A stretch of DNA of 64,000 nt from Calditrichota bacterium (GCA_013112635.1 JABFGF010000002.1:62001-126000); one strand, 5' to 3'. Counted from the first letter of the stretch, positions 27,627-36,509 are shown. Numbers and translations: made by a program. The notes: a model not told the origin generated them from the letters alone.

Positions 27627-28553
27627 ATGACAACCACAAGTATCATAATTATTGGCTTAATTATTTTTGCTTTTATCCTTTTTCTTAAAACAGTTACTAT
27701 AGTCCCGCAAAAATCTGCTTATATCCTGGAACGACTTGGCAAATATAGAGGAACATTAGAAGCAGGTTTCCATGTACTTGTTCCTTTTATCGATAACATT
27801 TCCTATAAGCATTCTCTAAAAGAAAGGGCTGTTGATGTGCCTGCCCAGGTGTGTATTACAAAAGATAACATCTCTGTTGAAGTAGATGGTATTTTATACC
27901 TGCAGGTTGTTGATCCTAAAAAAGCATCATACGGAATAAACGATTTTCAATTTGCATCTACCCAGCTTGCACAAACCACAATGCGTAGTGTGATTGGTAA
28001 ACTGGAGCTTGACCGCACTTTTGAAGAACGTGACACATTAAACGGCGCGATTGTTGATGCGGTTGACCGGGCATCAGATCCTTGGGGAGTGAAAGTTACT
28101 CGTTACGAAGTAAGAAATATAGTTCCACCACAAAGCATTAAAGATGCAATGGAAAAACACATGCGCGCCGAGCGTGAAAAAAGAGCAACAATTGCCGAAT
28201 CTGAAGGTGAACGCCAAGCTAAAATAAACGTTGCCGAAGGGGATAAACAAGAATTAATTCAACGCTCGGAAGGTGAGAAACAAAAACGCATCAATGAAGC
28301 ACAAGGTCTTGCCAGTGAAATTGAAGCTGTTGCAAACGCTACTGCCAAAGGAATTAGAGAAATTGCCCTGGCCATTAACGAAAAAGGCGGAATGAATGCA
28401 GTAAACCTGCGCGTTGCAGAACAATATCTTGGTGAATTTGGAAAATTAGCAAAAACCAATAATTCGCTTATTATACCTTCAAATCTTTCAGATATTGCCG
28501 GAATGATTTCAACTGCGATGGAAGTTATTAAAGATAAGACGGTTAAAGAATAG
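27627..28553 (+). CDS. SPFH/band 7 stomatin-like protein (QmcA type)
   Basis: The 308-residue protein has an N-terminal membrane anchor (residues 4-21). The band 7 domain opens with TIVPQKSAYILERLGKYRGTLEAGFH, and a coiled region (EREKRATIAESEGERQAKI) follows. The C-terminal stretch has LASEIEAVANATAKGIREIA. It matches paraslipin/QmcA proteins encoded with nfeD. AAAGGGAG precedes ATG 27627. It is the third SPFH protein in this window, besides HflK and HflC. A terminator follows the stop. Confidence 0.94.
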   Translation: MTTTSIIIIGLIIFAFILFLKTVTIVPQKSAYILERLGKYRGTLEAGFHVLVPFIDNISYKHSLKERAVDVPAQVCITKDNISVEVDGILYLQVVDPKKASYGINDFQFASTQLAQTTMRSVIGKLELDRTFEERDTLNGAIVDAVDRASDPWGVKVTRYEVRNIVPPQSIKDAMEKHMRAEREKRATIAESEGERQAKINVAEGDKQELIQRSEGEKQKRINEAQGLASEIEAVANATAKGIREIALAINEKGGMNAVNLRVAEQYLGEFGKLAKTNNSLIIPSNLSDIAGMISTAMEVIKDKTVKE

Positions 28554-28558
28554 CCACT

Positions 28559-28590
28559 AAGGGGTCCATTGGACCCCTTTTATTTTAATT
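28559..28590 (+). terminator. Rho-independent terminator after the nfeD-SPFH operon
   Basis: AAGGGGTCC (28559-28567) pairs with GGACCCCTT (28571-28579) across a 3-base loop, followed by a T-rich tail. It lies 5 bases after the stop codon. Confidence 0.92.
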
Positions 28591-28735
28591 CTCTTTTACA
28601 CTTTTACCATATCCGCTTATTATTTACATTTTTAGCTTGTGTAAAGAAGCACGTTTTCTTATTGCACAAATAATGTTGATCCTCTAAATTATTCAGTAAA
28701 CCTTTAAAAAAAACAATTTGTCCCCTGGAGAATAA

Positions 28736-29635
28736 ATGAACCTGTTTGATTCACTTATTATTAATACACTGCCTTTAGTCCCAAAACCAATTGTTGGATT
28801 TTTTTCGAGAAACTATATTGCAGGACCTTCACTTGATGATGCAGTTAAGGTTGTAAAGAATTTGAATTCACAGGGAATAATGGCTACTCTCGATTTACTT
28901 GGTGAGGAAGTAAAAGAAAAAAAACAATCCACTGACGCAGCAAACCAATATGTGGATATGCTGGAAGAAATTGACCGACTTAATCTGGATTGCAATATCT
29001 CACTAAAACCTACTCATATGGGTTTAAACCTGGATCAGGATTTTGCTTTTGAAAACATTCGAAGAATTGTAGTGCGTGCAAAAGAGTTAAATAATTTTGT
29101 ACGAATTGATATGGAGGATAATACTGTCACTACAACTACAATAGAAATGTTCTTAAAGTTAAAAAAAGAATTTGAAGGGCATGTGGGAACTGTTCTTCAG
29201 GCTTACTTAAAACGTACTCTTGATGATATTGAACATCTTATAAAACAGAAGGCAAATCTGCGATTATGCAAAGGCATTTATGTAGAACCTGAAGAAATTG
29301 CTTACAAACATATGCCAAAAATAAATGAAAATTATAATCAATGTATCGATGAGCTTCTGAAAAACAATATCTATACCGGCATTGCCACTCATGACGAAGA
29401 GCTTGTTTTACATGCTTTCAAAGTTATAGAAAAACTCAAACTAGATCCGAAAGAGTATGAGTTTCAGATGTTGCTGGGAGTAACAGAAAAATTACGCGAC
29501 CAAATAATTGCTAAAGGGCATCGCTTGCGCGTTTATGTGCCTTATGGGCAAGATTGGTATCAGTATTCAATCCGCCGTTTAAAAGAAAACCCAAGAATGG
29601 CAAAAATGATTATGGGAAAGATTTTTGGAATGTAA
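28736..29635 (+). CDS. Proline dehydrogenase (single-domain)
   Basis: This FAD enzyme oxidises proline to pyrroline-5-carboxylate in a TIM barrel. The 299-residue length matches the one-domain PRODH of Gram-positive and FCB bacteria, not fused PutA. Family landmarks are SLKPTHMGL, FVRIDMEDN, LRLCKGIYVEP, IATHDEEL, EFQMLLGV and RLRVYVPYGQDWYQYSIRRLKENP. The last carries the paired Arg that bind the substrate carboxylate. GGAGAATAA precedes ATG 28736. The pyrroline-5-carboxylate dehydrogenase that completes proline breakdown is not in this window. Confidence 0.94.
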   Translation: MNLFDSLIINTLPLVPKPIVGFFSRNYIAGPSLDDAVKVVKNLNSQGIMATLDLLGEEVKEKKQSTDAANQYVDMLEEIDRLNLDCNISLKPTHMGLNLDQDFAFENIRRIVVRAKELNNFVRIDMEDNTVTTTTIEMFLKLKKEFEGHVGTVLQAYLKRTLDDIEHLIKQKANLRLCKGIYVEPEEIAYKHMPKINENYNQCIDELLKNNIYTGIATHDEELVLHAFKVIEKLKLDPKEYEFQMLLGVTEKLRDQIIAKGHRLRVYVPYGQDWYQYSIRRLKENPRMAKMIMGKIFGM

Positions 29636-29663
29636 ATTTAATCATTCCAAAAAGAACCATACA

Positions 29664-30947
29664 TTAGATATCAAACCACTCAATTAACACTAAGCTTAAT
29701 TCCGGCCAATAAGTAATTATCACCAATGTAATTAGCAAGATTGCCAGGAAAGGCAAAGTTGCCCTGTACAGTTTCAAAACAGGCTCATTAAAGCGGAATG
29801 AGGCTATAAACAGATTCATTCCAACCGGAGGTGTTGAGTAACCAATTCCAAGATTGGCTAAGAATATCACACCCAAATGCACAGGATCAACACCAAATTG
29901 CTGGGCAATAGGCAGGATTAAAGGTACGACTACAAGTATCGCTGAAAAAATATCCATCATTGCGCCAACAATAAGCAGAAAAATATTAAGCACCATTAAA
30001 AAGCCAAATTTTGTATCAATATATCCTTTCATTGCTTCAAGGATTTGCGATGGTATCTCTGCATCGATAAAATAATTTGCCAGACCAAGAGCGGCTGCCA
30101 GGATAACCAAAATGCCACCAACCATCACCATACTATCTTTCACCACACGGACTAAATCCTTGGTCAAAGAAATATCGCGGTAGATAAAAACCTCGATAAC
30201 AAAAACATAAAAAGCCATTACAGCCGCAGCCTCAGTTGCCGTGAAGAATCCACCATAAATTCCTCCCAGTATTAAAAAGGGGATTGGAATTTCCCAACCT
30301 GCCGCTTTTGTAGCTTTCCAAAGTTCGGCTGCATCAAACGGAACAGATGGCGCCATAGAGACATCTTTTTTTACTGCGAAAATGCTATAAATCGCCAACA
30401 GGCCAACCATCAAAATTCCCGGTAAAATTCCTGCTACAAAAAGCTTATCTATGCTGGTGGAAGCAACAAGACCATACAAAATTATTGGCAAACTTGGTGG
30501 GAAAAGCAGCCCAAGATTTCCGGAGACAGTCAACATCCCCAAACTGAATTTTTTGGGATAATTGTCTTTTAACAAAGCCGGAAACAGCAAACCACCCAGC
30601 GCGACAATCGTGACACCTGAAGCCCCTGTAAATGCAGTAAAAATTGCACAGGAAACCAAAGTAATAATGGCCAGGCTTCCCGGCATCCAGCCTAAAAGCG
30701 CCCTGGAAAAATTAACAAGCCGCTCCGGGGTTTTGCTTTCAGCAAGCAAATATCCTGCAAAAGTAAAAAGTGGAATTGCCAATAAAACCGGTTGTTGGGC
30801 CATGCGGTAAAGTTCAATGATAATGGCCATTGAATCGATTTCTGCATAATGAAATCCAATTAAAGCAATGGATGCAATAATCACAAAAAGAGGTGTTCCA
30901 TAAAGAGCAAGTAGGATCAGGATAAAAGCAATTAATAGTCCGGTCAT
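29664..30947 (-). CDS. dctM: TRAP transporter large permease (DctM family)
   Basis: The 427-residue membrane protein has about twelve segments, with the DctM phrases VSGNLGLLFPPSLPIILYG and NLGIGYSTPPVGMNLFIASFRF. It is the ion-coupled membrane domain of a TRAP uptake system for organic acids or related solutes. ATG 30947 overlaps the dctQ stop by 4 bases, and GGAG lies upstream, so translation is coupled. No DctP solute-binding protein is encoded beside it. It converges with the proline dehydrogenase gene. The substrate cannot be predicted. Confidence 0.94.
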   Translation of the reverse strand: MTGLLIAFILILLALYGTPLFVIIASIALIGFHYAEIDSMAIIIELYRMAQQPVLLAIPLFTFAGYLLAESKTPERLVNFSRALLGWMPGSLAIITLVSCAIFTAFTGASGVTIVALGGLLFPALLKDNYPKKFSLGMLTVSGNLGLLFPPSLPIILYGLVASTSIDKLFVAGILPGILMVGLLAIYSIFAVKKDVSMAPSVPFDAAELWKATKAAGWEIPIPFLILGGIYGGFFTATEAAAVMAFYVFVIEVFIYRDISLTKDLVRVVKDSMVMVGGILVILAAALGLANYFIDAEIPSQILEAMKGYIDTKFGFLMVLNIFLLIVGAMMDIFSAILVVVPLILPIAQQFGVDPVHLGVIFLANLGIGYSTPPVGMNLFIASFRFNEPVLKLYRATLPFLAILLITLVIITYWPELSLVLIEWFDI

Positions 30948-31447
30948 TTTGTCTCTCCAGCTTTATATATCACTCCATTGATTAATTTTTCAATAGCATG
31001 GAGGCCAAACCGGATAAACATTAACCCGAATCCGATGGGAATTATTATTTGAAAATACCAGGAAGCTATATCTCCAAAGAGAATGGTTTCATATTCCTTT
31101 TCATCCATGACGAATGCCCAGGAAGCACTCATTAATAGATAACTGACAAAAGTTGCAAAAGAATAGACTAGTCCTTGCGAGATAGGTTTGTAGCGCCCTT
31201 TCATCATGCGGCCAAACACATCGATATTGATATGCTTTTCTTCTCTGCTGGCAATTGAGGCACCGATAAATCCGACCCATAAAACCAGGTGACGCAAAAA
31301 AATATCACCCCATAAAATGCCCTGATCAAAAAAACCGCGCAGTATAACCTGCGCAAATGAAAAGACAACCATTACCAGCACAACAAAAACCAAAATATAT
31401 GTTTCGGCCAGTGCAACAAAACCATTTATCTTTTGTATAAGACGCAT
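30944..31447 (-). CDS. dctQ: TRAP transporter small permease (DctQ family)
   Basis: The 167-residue protein has four membrane segments, with WVGFIGASIASREEKHINIDVFGRMM between helices 2 and 3. That phrase is the DctQ hallmark. It forms the complex with DctM. AGGAG precedes ATG 31447, and the gene is first in this two-gene operon. A binding-protein gene would normally be upstream, but the adjacent gene on that side is on the other strand and is an ABC-type membrane protein. Confidence 0.93.
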   Translation of the reverse strand: MRLIQKINGFVALAETYILVFVVLVMVVFSFAQVILRGFFDQGILWGDIFLRHLVLWVGFIGASIASREEKHINIDVFGRMMKGRYKPISQGLVYSFATFVSYLLMSASWAFVMDEKEYETILFGDIASWYFQIIIPIGFGLMFIRFGLHAIEKLINGVIYKAGETK

Positions 31448-31575
31448 TCAAACTCCTGGTCAAAAAAAATTGCTATAAACAAAGTTTATGAAAATAGTCA
31501 TTCCAATGATTTACTGCAACGATGGATCAGATGAATATTTTTTATTAATAATTAATTAATTAATTAGATTTTTGC

Positions 31576-32907
31576 ATGCTAAGAATATTATTCAAACAAC
31601 CTCTTCATATTTGGCGAACGCTGGATTTTAGACATAAACTTGAGGCTATCATCCTGGTAGTTCTGATTTATGCTTTTCTTGGTACGCGGCTGGATGTTTT
31701 GTTTAATCAGTTAATTGAAAATGGTTTTAATATAAGCCGGCTAACATTGTTAACTGCCAGCTTGTTCACTTTTCAAATTAGTATCAGCACTTTACTAATT
31801 ATTAGCTGGTTGCTGCCACGCCAAGATGCCCTAAAACCATTTTTATCAAAACCCCTTGCAAAACCGGATCTATTAAAAATTGTTGGCTTTCAGGTTTTTA
31901 AGTATTTATCTGTTTATCTGATACTATTTCTGCCGGCTGCAACTGCAATATTTTCCGCTCTCGGTATTATGCCGTTTATTAGCTCTGTTATGATTATTTC
32001 TGTTTTCAGTTTCTACTTTTTCATGTTTTTTATTCAACAAAAACAGAAAACCAACTCCTTAAAATCATACATATTTAAAAGCTTTAGCGCCATATTTTTA
32101 TACCATGCCCTGTTTGCTGTTTTTTACTTTTTCAATGACTATCTCATCCTTTTCCAGGCTTTCTCTTTTGTATTGATTTTTGCATTTACATTAAAACTAA
32201 TTTTCAATAAGGAACCAATAAATTTAGAGACTTTTGTGCCATACCTGAAAAAGGTGTATGTAAAACCGGAGATTGTTCAATCTGAGAAAAAGGGAATTCC
32301 AAAATTTTTACCGGGAATCATTCAGCCCCTTTTCGAAAAAGAAGTTAATAGCTTATGGCGCAATCCCAATTACAAAAAATTAAAAATAAATGGTTTAATT
32401 TTATTTGTTGTAATAAATATACTAATTGTGCTTTCCAATTTTGAGTACAAAGAAATTTGGATAACCGTAATCACTTCAATTTTGATCTGGGCTCATTACA
32501 GTAACAGCTTTAACGAAAAATATGTCTTTGCCGATCCGTCCTGGTTTATAAAAACACTGCCTATGCGTTTTCGTCATTTACTGGTAGCCAAATATTTTGC
32601 GGAAAGCGGATATGTTGTCTTGCTATCAGTTGGCGTGTTTATATTTTTGCAGTTTTGCGGGATCACATTAAAAGAACAACTCATCCTGTTAGCAGTCATT
32701 TTCACTTTTGCCAATATTGTTCTTTTTGTTATGCTCAATTTTCAAATAATGTTTTTTAATGATCCCAGGTTAGCGGGGTACTCTTATCATTTTGCAATGG
32801 TTTTTTTAATAATCATGATGCTAAACTACAGATTTGTAGGGCCAATAATCGCCTTGTGCTTGTTGTTTTTCTTTTTATATAAAAATGTGAAATACTTTAA
32901 TGAGTAA
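31576..32907 (+). CDS. Multi-spanning membrane protein, probable ABC exporter permease
   Basis: The 443-residue protein has about ten membrane segments in two blocks, separated by a polar region at about 215-265 (NLETFVPYLKKVYVKPEIVQ). I do not recognise the family with certainty. It probably supplies the membrane part for the ATPase encoded next, because the ATPase has no other partner and the two are co-directional with only a repeat between them. No ribosome binding site is clear before ATG 31576; the upstream sequence is a TTAA-type low-complexity stretch at about 31545-31566. Its partner role is inferred from context. Confidence 0.7.
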   Translation: MLRILFKQPLHIWRTLDFRHKLEAIILVVLIYAFLGTRLDVLFNQLIENGFNISRLTLLTASLFTFQISISTLLIISWLLPRQDALKPFLSKPLAKPDLLKIVGFQVFKYLSVYLILFLPAATAIFSALGIMPFISSVMIISVFSFYFFMFFIQQKQKTNSLKSYIFKSFSAIFLYHALFAVFYFFNDYLILFQAFSFVLIFAFTLKLIFNKEPINLETFVPYLKKVYVKPEIVQSEKKGIPKFLPGIIQPLFEKEVNSLWRNPNYKKLKINGLILFVVINILIVLSNFEYKEIWITVITSILIWAHYSNSFNEKYVFADPSWFIKTLPMRFRHLLVAKYFAESGYVVLLSVGVFIFLQFCGITLKEQLILLAVIFTFANIVLFVMLNFQIMFFNDPRLAGYSYHFAMVFLIIMMLNYRFVGPIIALCLLFFFLYKNVKYFNE

Positions 32908-32935
32908 AATATATACCAAGAAAATAGAAATAGAT

Positions 32936-33009
32936 TGTCATACTGAGGAACGAAGTATCCCATCGTGCAAAGGGATTCTTCGCTTTTCTGCGTGCCGCTC
33001 AGAATGACA
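32936..33009. repeat. Dispersed palindromic repeat, copy 2
   Basis: It begins TGTCATACTGAGGAACGAAG and ends CTCAGAATGACA, with GTATCCC and GGGATTCTTCG as inner cores. It lies between the membrane protein gene and the ABC ATPase gene and ends 15 bases before the chosen ATPase start. Confidence 0.88.
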
Positions 33010-33024
33010 CGTGAAAGAAAAAAA

Positions 33025-33738
33025 ATGCTTAAAATAAATGACTTGACCGTAAGCTATGACAATAAAATCGCCGTTGATGAAACAAGCGTGGAATTTGCAC
33101 CAGGCAAAATAAGCGGCTTGATTGGTCCAAATGGAGCAGGAAAAAGCACATTATTAAAAACCTGTATCGGCTTGCTAAGCTCCTATGCCGGCGAAATTTG
33201 GTTTGAAGAAAAAAATCTTAAAAAGGAACGCTTTTGGATTAAACAGAACGCAACGTATGCATCAGAAAATGCAGAGCTACTGAATTACTTGAGCGGGAAT
33301 GAATTTTTAACACTGATTGCCAGGATTTATAAGTTATCTGATATATCTGAGAGAGTGGATTTTTTTATTGATCTTATGGGGTTGCAGGAAAAGAAAGATG
33401 ATCTTGTTGTAAACTATTCTCATGGCATGAAGCAGAAACTTTCCGCAGCAGTAGCATTACTGCCAAAACCAAAATATATTTTTCTGGATGAATCTTTAAA
33501 CGGAATGGATGCTCCATCCCTAATGAGAATTTTTGCATATTTGAAGGAGCAAACAGCTTTAGGCAACCTGGTTATAATTTCCTCACATAATGTGGATTTA
33601 ATCCGTGATTGGTGCGACGAAGTATTTATAATCAATAATGGTAAAATTATTTCTAAATTTGACGAAGATGAGCTGACAGAGCTGAAATCGGACAAAGATC
33701 TTTTTGTAAAAAAGTATATAAGCCTTATTGGCTCTTAA
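33025..33738 (+). CDS. ABC transporter ATP-binding protein
   Basis: The 237-residue ATPase has Walker A GPNGAGKST (34-42), the signature YSHGMKQ (131-137), Walker B YIFLDES (151-157, with Ser where Pro is usual) and the switch His 188. The start is ATG 33025 (MLKINDLTVSYDNK). A frame from GTG 32965 would add 20 residues translated from the palindromic repeat, which is not credible. It should power the membrane protein encoded just upstream. It looks like the CcmA/NatA/BcrA group by length. The substrate is unknown. Confidence 0.92.
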   Translation: MLKINDLTVSYDNKIAVDETSVEFAPGKISGLIGPNGAGKSTLLKTCIGLLSSYAGEIWFEEKNLKKERFWIKQNATYASENAELLNYLSGNEFLTLIARIYKLSDISERVDFFIDLMGLQEKKDDLVVNYSHGMKQKLSAAVALLPKPKYIFLDESLNGMDAPSLMRIFAYLKEQTALGNLVIISSHNVDLIRDWCDEVFIINNGKIISKFDEDELTELKSDKDLFVKKYISLIGS

Positions 33739-33822
33739 ATAATGAAAATGATTTCTTTTTTTTCGTATATTCGAATTACCGTTTTAAAACAAAAATTAAA
33801 TTTGAAACACCGGAGGTAACAA

Positions 33823-34152
33823 ATGGCTTCAGATAATGGTAGTTTTTTTAGTGGATTGCTAATTGGCAGTGCAATTGGAGCAATTGCAGGCGTTCTATTT
33901 GCACCAAAGTCAGGTCGTGATTTACGTGAAGGTTTAATAACTGATAACGAAGAAATAATCAACAAAGCAAAATCAGAATTAGACAAAATGCGCAGCGAAC
34001 TTGGCGATCTTAAAGATAAGATTTCCAAAACAATGGATCGCAACAAAACGGCTACAAAGCCTGCAGAAACAGAAGAAGAGCGCGATTATGAAGCAAGCTT
34101 AAGCTCTCTGGATGAGGACACTTCTGCTGGATCCAAGAAAAAAACGAAATAG
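33823..34152 (+). CDS. YtxH domain-containing protein
   Basis: The 109-residue protein starts MASDNGSFFSGLLIGSAIGA and continues with AGVLFAPKSGRDLREGL, the YtxH family signature of a Gly-rich membrane segment followed by a charged helix. The helix (about 44-85) is predicted to be coiled. The C-terminal tail is Asp/Glu/Lys-rich and disordered. GGAGGTAACAA precedes ATG 33823. The family is linked to general stress in Bacillus; its role is not known here. A DUF948-type gene follows downstream, and such pairs often occur together. Confidence 0.88.
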   Translation: MASDNGSFFSGLLIGSAIGAIAGVLFAPKSGRDLREGLITDNEEIINKAKSELDKMRSELGDLKDKISKTMDRNKTATKPAETEEERDYEASLSSLDEDTSAGSKKKTK

Positions 34153-34181
34153 CATCTTAGCAGAAACGACATGATAATTTG

Positions 34182-34222
34182 AGAATCCTTTTGTCTGCAA
34201 AAAGGATTCTTTCTTTCCTTTT
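34182..34222 (+). terminator. Rho-independent terminator after ytxH-like gene
   Basis: AGAATCCTTTT (34182-34192) pairs with AAAAAGGATTCT (34199-34210) around the 6-base loop GTCTGC, followed by the T-rich tail TTCTTTCCTTTT. It separates the YtxH-type and DUF948-type genes, so these are probably separate transcripts or a read-through unit. Confidence 0.8.
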
Positions 34223-34250
34223 AGAATCTTAGAATACTTTGGAGAAATAT

Positions 34251-34589
34251 ATGTTTTGGGAATATGCTTTAGGAGCATTTTTTATATCGCTGATTGTACT
34301 TGTCGCATTCTTGATTCCGGTTATTAACCAATTTCGTGATTCACTTTCGAAGCTAAACCAGACATTAGACACTGTGAACCGCGACCTTCCTCAGCTGATG
34401 AATAATTTTACTGAGGTTTCAAAATCATTAACAGTTGCAACAGAGAAAGTTGAAAAAGCTGTTGACGGGTTTTCTGAAATCGAAAAAATGATAACCGAGC
34501 AAATTAAAGTCCCATTAAAAACCATCGCTAACATTATTTCAACTTTATTAAAACTGTTGACAGCTTTGGTTGGCAGAAAAAAAAGATGA
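34251..34589 (+). CDS. DUF948-like single-span protein
   Basis: The 112-residue protein has an N-terminal membrane segment (FWEYALGAFFISLIVLVAFLI). An amphipathic helical stretch (FRDSLSKLNQTLDTVNRDLPQLMNNF) follows, with spacing typical of DUF948 and of methyl-accepting-like coils. The end is hydrophobic, with a basic GRKKR. ATG 34251 is preferred over TTG 34239, because TTG lies in the GGAG ribosome binding site. The gene lies after the YtxH-type gene and before a palindromic repeat. The role is unknown. Confidence 0.8.
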   Translation: MFWEYALGAFFISLIVLVAFLIPVINQFRDSLSKLNQTLDTVNRDLPQLMNNFTEVSKSLTVATEKVEKAVDGFSEIEKMITEQIKVPLKTIANIISTLLKLLTALVGRKKR

Positions 34590-34619
34590 TTTAGATGATT
34601 TTCTAAACATAAACTATCA

Positions 34620-34692
34620 TGTCATGCTGAGGGACGAAGCATCCCACCAAGTATGGGATTCTTCTCTACGTTGCACTCCGATCAGAATGACA
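34620..34692. repeat. Dispersed palindromic repeat, copy 3
   Basis: It starts TGTCATGCTGAGGGACGAAG and ends GAATGACA, with GCATCCC and GGGATTCTTC cores. It lies between the DUF948-type gene and the D-Ala-D-Ala dipeptidase gene and ends 28 bases before the latter. Confidence 0.88.
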
Positions 34693-34720
34693 GTCACCGA
34701 TCATCTCAGGTCTTGTTAAA

Positions 34721-35329
34721 ATGAAAATCCGTTTATTAATAATCACATCTATAATTTTATCCCAAAATGTGTTTACGCAAGTTGACAAAAGTATTGTTGA
34801 AGTAACCAAAATCAATCCAAATATTATTCTCGATATCCGCTATGCCACTGAAAATAATTTTTTAAAGGAGATTGTTTATCCTGAAGCGCGGTGTTTTATG
34901 CGTTACAAAGCTGCGGTAAAATTAGATTCCATTCAGAAAGAGTTGGAGACAATAGGTTTAGGTTTGAAAATCTTCGATGGTTATAGACCCTTAAGCGTTC
35001 AAAAGAAAATGTGGGAAGTTTATCCGGATGACCGATATGTGGCCAATCCAAAAAATGGATCACGGCATAATCGCGGGGCAGCAGTTGATCTAACTTTGGT
35101 TGATTCGCTGGGCAATGATTTAAAAATGCCAACAGACTATGACAGTTTTTCAGAAAAGGCTCACCACAGTTTTATTTCTCCGGATAAAGAAATAATGAGA
35201 AACCGCTGGATTTTAAAAACCATTATGCAGAAATATGGTTTTAAAACGCTTAAAACCGAGTGGTGGCATTATGATCTTATCGGCTGGCAGGAATATGAAA
35301 TTATGGATGTTTCATTTGATGAACTTTGA
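34721..35329 (+). CDS. D-alanyl-D-alanine dipeptidase, VanX/DdpX family (exported)
   Basis: This zinc enzyme hydrolyses D-Ala-D-Ala. The 202-residue protein has a hydrophobic signal (residues 1-19, ending NVFTQ). The VanX zinc ligands are H116 and D123 in SRHNRGAAVDLTL and H183 in EWWHYD, with catalytic base E180. R89 in DGYRP matches the conserved VanX Arg. An exported location argues for use in peptidoglycan salvage rather than vancomycin resistance, since no VanH or VanA is adjacent. There is no strong ribosome binding site before ATG 34721. The family call is firm; the salvage role is inferred. Confidence 0.92.
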   Translation: MKIRLLIITSIILSQNVFTQVDKSIVEVTKINPNIILDIRYATENNFLKEIVYPEARCFMRYKAAVKLDSIQKELETIGLGLKIFDGYRPLSVQKKMWEVYPDDRYVANPKNGSRHNRGAAVDLTLVDSLGNDLKMPTDYDSFSEKAHHSFISPDKEIMRNRWILKTIMQKYGFKTLKTEWWHYDLIGWQEYEIMDVSFDEL

Positions 35330-35350
35330 ATATTATAATAACCTTTGCAC

Positions 35351-36112
35351 ATGAAACTTTTAAAAAAAATTATCTCTTTAACACTCTTTACAATTACAAG
35401 TGCTTTAGGTAGCGACAATTTTTCTTTAACTACCATAGGCGGGTATTCTTTTGGCCTAGGTCAAACATACCAAGGCCGTCTCTCATACAAAAGTTTAGAA
35501 AACAGCCATACCAAAGATTTATATTTTGATAGCTTTACAAAAGGATATTCTTTTCGAGCTGCCTTAAATTATAACATAACTGAAAATTTAGTTGTCGATA
35601 TTGAGAGTGGATTAATTAGCTCAAGTGATTTTTCTTATTCTTATATTGAGTTAAGGGACTATAATTTTGTAACGCTTAACAGAAATTATGTTTATACCCA
35701 TATTCCTATACTGATGCATTTTAAAATGGAAATAGGAGAGAAACATAAGCTATATTCAGGGATTGGTTTTGGGACGATGTTAAGCAATCTTAGAATCGAA
35801 ATAACTAATGATTTTGACACTTCATCAAAGGAAGCAATATTATATCCTAAACTACCATTTGTGTCAGAAGGACTGATAGGGTTTTCATATTCTCTGAACG
35901 ACAATATATTCCTTGTTTCGGAAATAAGATTTTTGATGACTAACTTTGTAATCGAAAAGCAAAAAGAAGATGCTTTTTATTATAGTGGACTTGGATCCTA
36001 CTCAGGCAAAGTTACTTATACTTATGACAGGAATAATCCCAATAAGTTAGCTGAACCCATAATTGGCGGAAATAGCTTTTCCCTAAATATTGGATTTGGC
36101 TTCTGGTTATAG
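35351..36112 (+). CDS. Outer-membrane beta-barrel-like protein
   Basis: The 253-residue protein has a signal peptide (MKLLKKIISLTLFTITSALGS). Alternating aromatic strands follow (ITENLVVDIESGLISS, LYSGIGFGTMLSN), and it ends SFSLNIGFGFWL. The terminal aromatic residue region and the strand pattern suggest an eight- to ten-strand barrel of the porin-like OmpA/opacity fold. The start is ATG 35351; TTG 35345 is six bases earlier in the same frame. It lies just after the dipeptidase gene and just before a small lipoprotein gene, so the three may be cotranscribed. The function is unknown. Confidence 0.72.
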   Translation: MKLLKKIISLTLFTITSALGSDNFSLTTIGGYSFGLGQTYQGRLSYKSLENSHTKDLYFDSFTKGYSFRAALNYNITENLVVDIESGLISSSDFSYSYIELRDYNFVTLNRNYVYTHIPILMHFKMEIGEKHKLYSGIGFGTMLSNLRIEITNDFDTSSKEAILYPKLPFVSEGLIGFSYSLNDNIFLVSEIRFLMTNFVIEKQKEDAFYYSGLGSYSGKVTYTYDRNNPNKLAEPIIGGNSFSLNIGFGFWL

Positions 36113-36125
36113 AGAGCTATTAGTA

Positions 36126-36509
36126 ATGATTAATAAATTCACACCTCTGCTGCTTTTAAGCGCCCTGTTCTTCTGCAGTGAAGATAGCACTGTTAATCCA
36201 AGTCCAAATATTCCAATTGGTGGCTATTGGGTAGGTACTGCCATAGATACAATAGATGTTGTTAATATTTCAATGGAATTATATCAGGAAAAGAGTAATC
36301 TTAAAACACTAAATTTTGCGATAGCCTCCATTATTCAGGATGATGAAGGAATTGCTACTTTGGTCCCATATTATGTTATAATAACCGGAATTTACAACCA
36401 CCCAAATATTTCCTTTGATTACAAGAACTTCAATGGAAAGCTGTTCGGTAAAGACTCAATTGCTGGTAAATTCAGTACTGGCGACTCTATGGTTTTTGTG
36501 AGACAATAG
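36126..36509 (+). CDS. Small lipoprotein of unknown function
   Basis: The 127-residue protein begins MINKFTPLLLLSALFFCSED, with a lipobox-like end and C17 as the likely lipidated residue. The mature part is strand-rich (IGGYWVGTAIDTIDVV... GKFSTGDSMVFV). It starts 13 bases after the beta-barrel gene. ATG 36126 has GAGAGC upstream. A longer frame starts at 36090 inside the barrel gene and is rejected. I recognise no family. Confidence 0.65.
   Translation: MINKFTPLLLLSALFFCSEDSTVNPSPNIPIGGYWVGTAIDTIDVVNISMELYQEKSNLKTLNFAIASIIQDDEGIATLVPYYVIITGIYNHPNISFDYKNFNGKLFGKDSIAGKFSTGDSMVFVRQ

Noticed and set aside
28736-29635. PutA fusion
   Set aside because: The 299-residue length and motifs fit single-domain proline dehydrogenase; no aldehyde dehydrogenase domain follows.
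31545-31566. TTAA-type tandem run before the ABC membrane protein gene
   Set aside because: It is short low-complexity AT sequence, too simple to call an operator or satellite.
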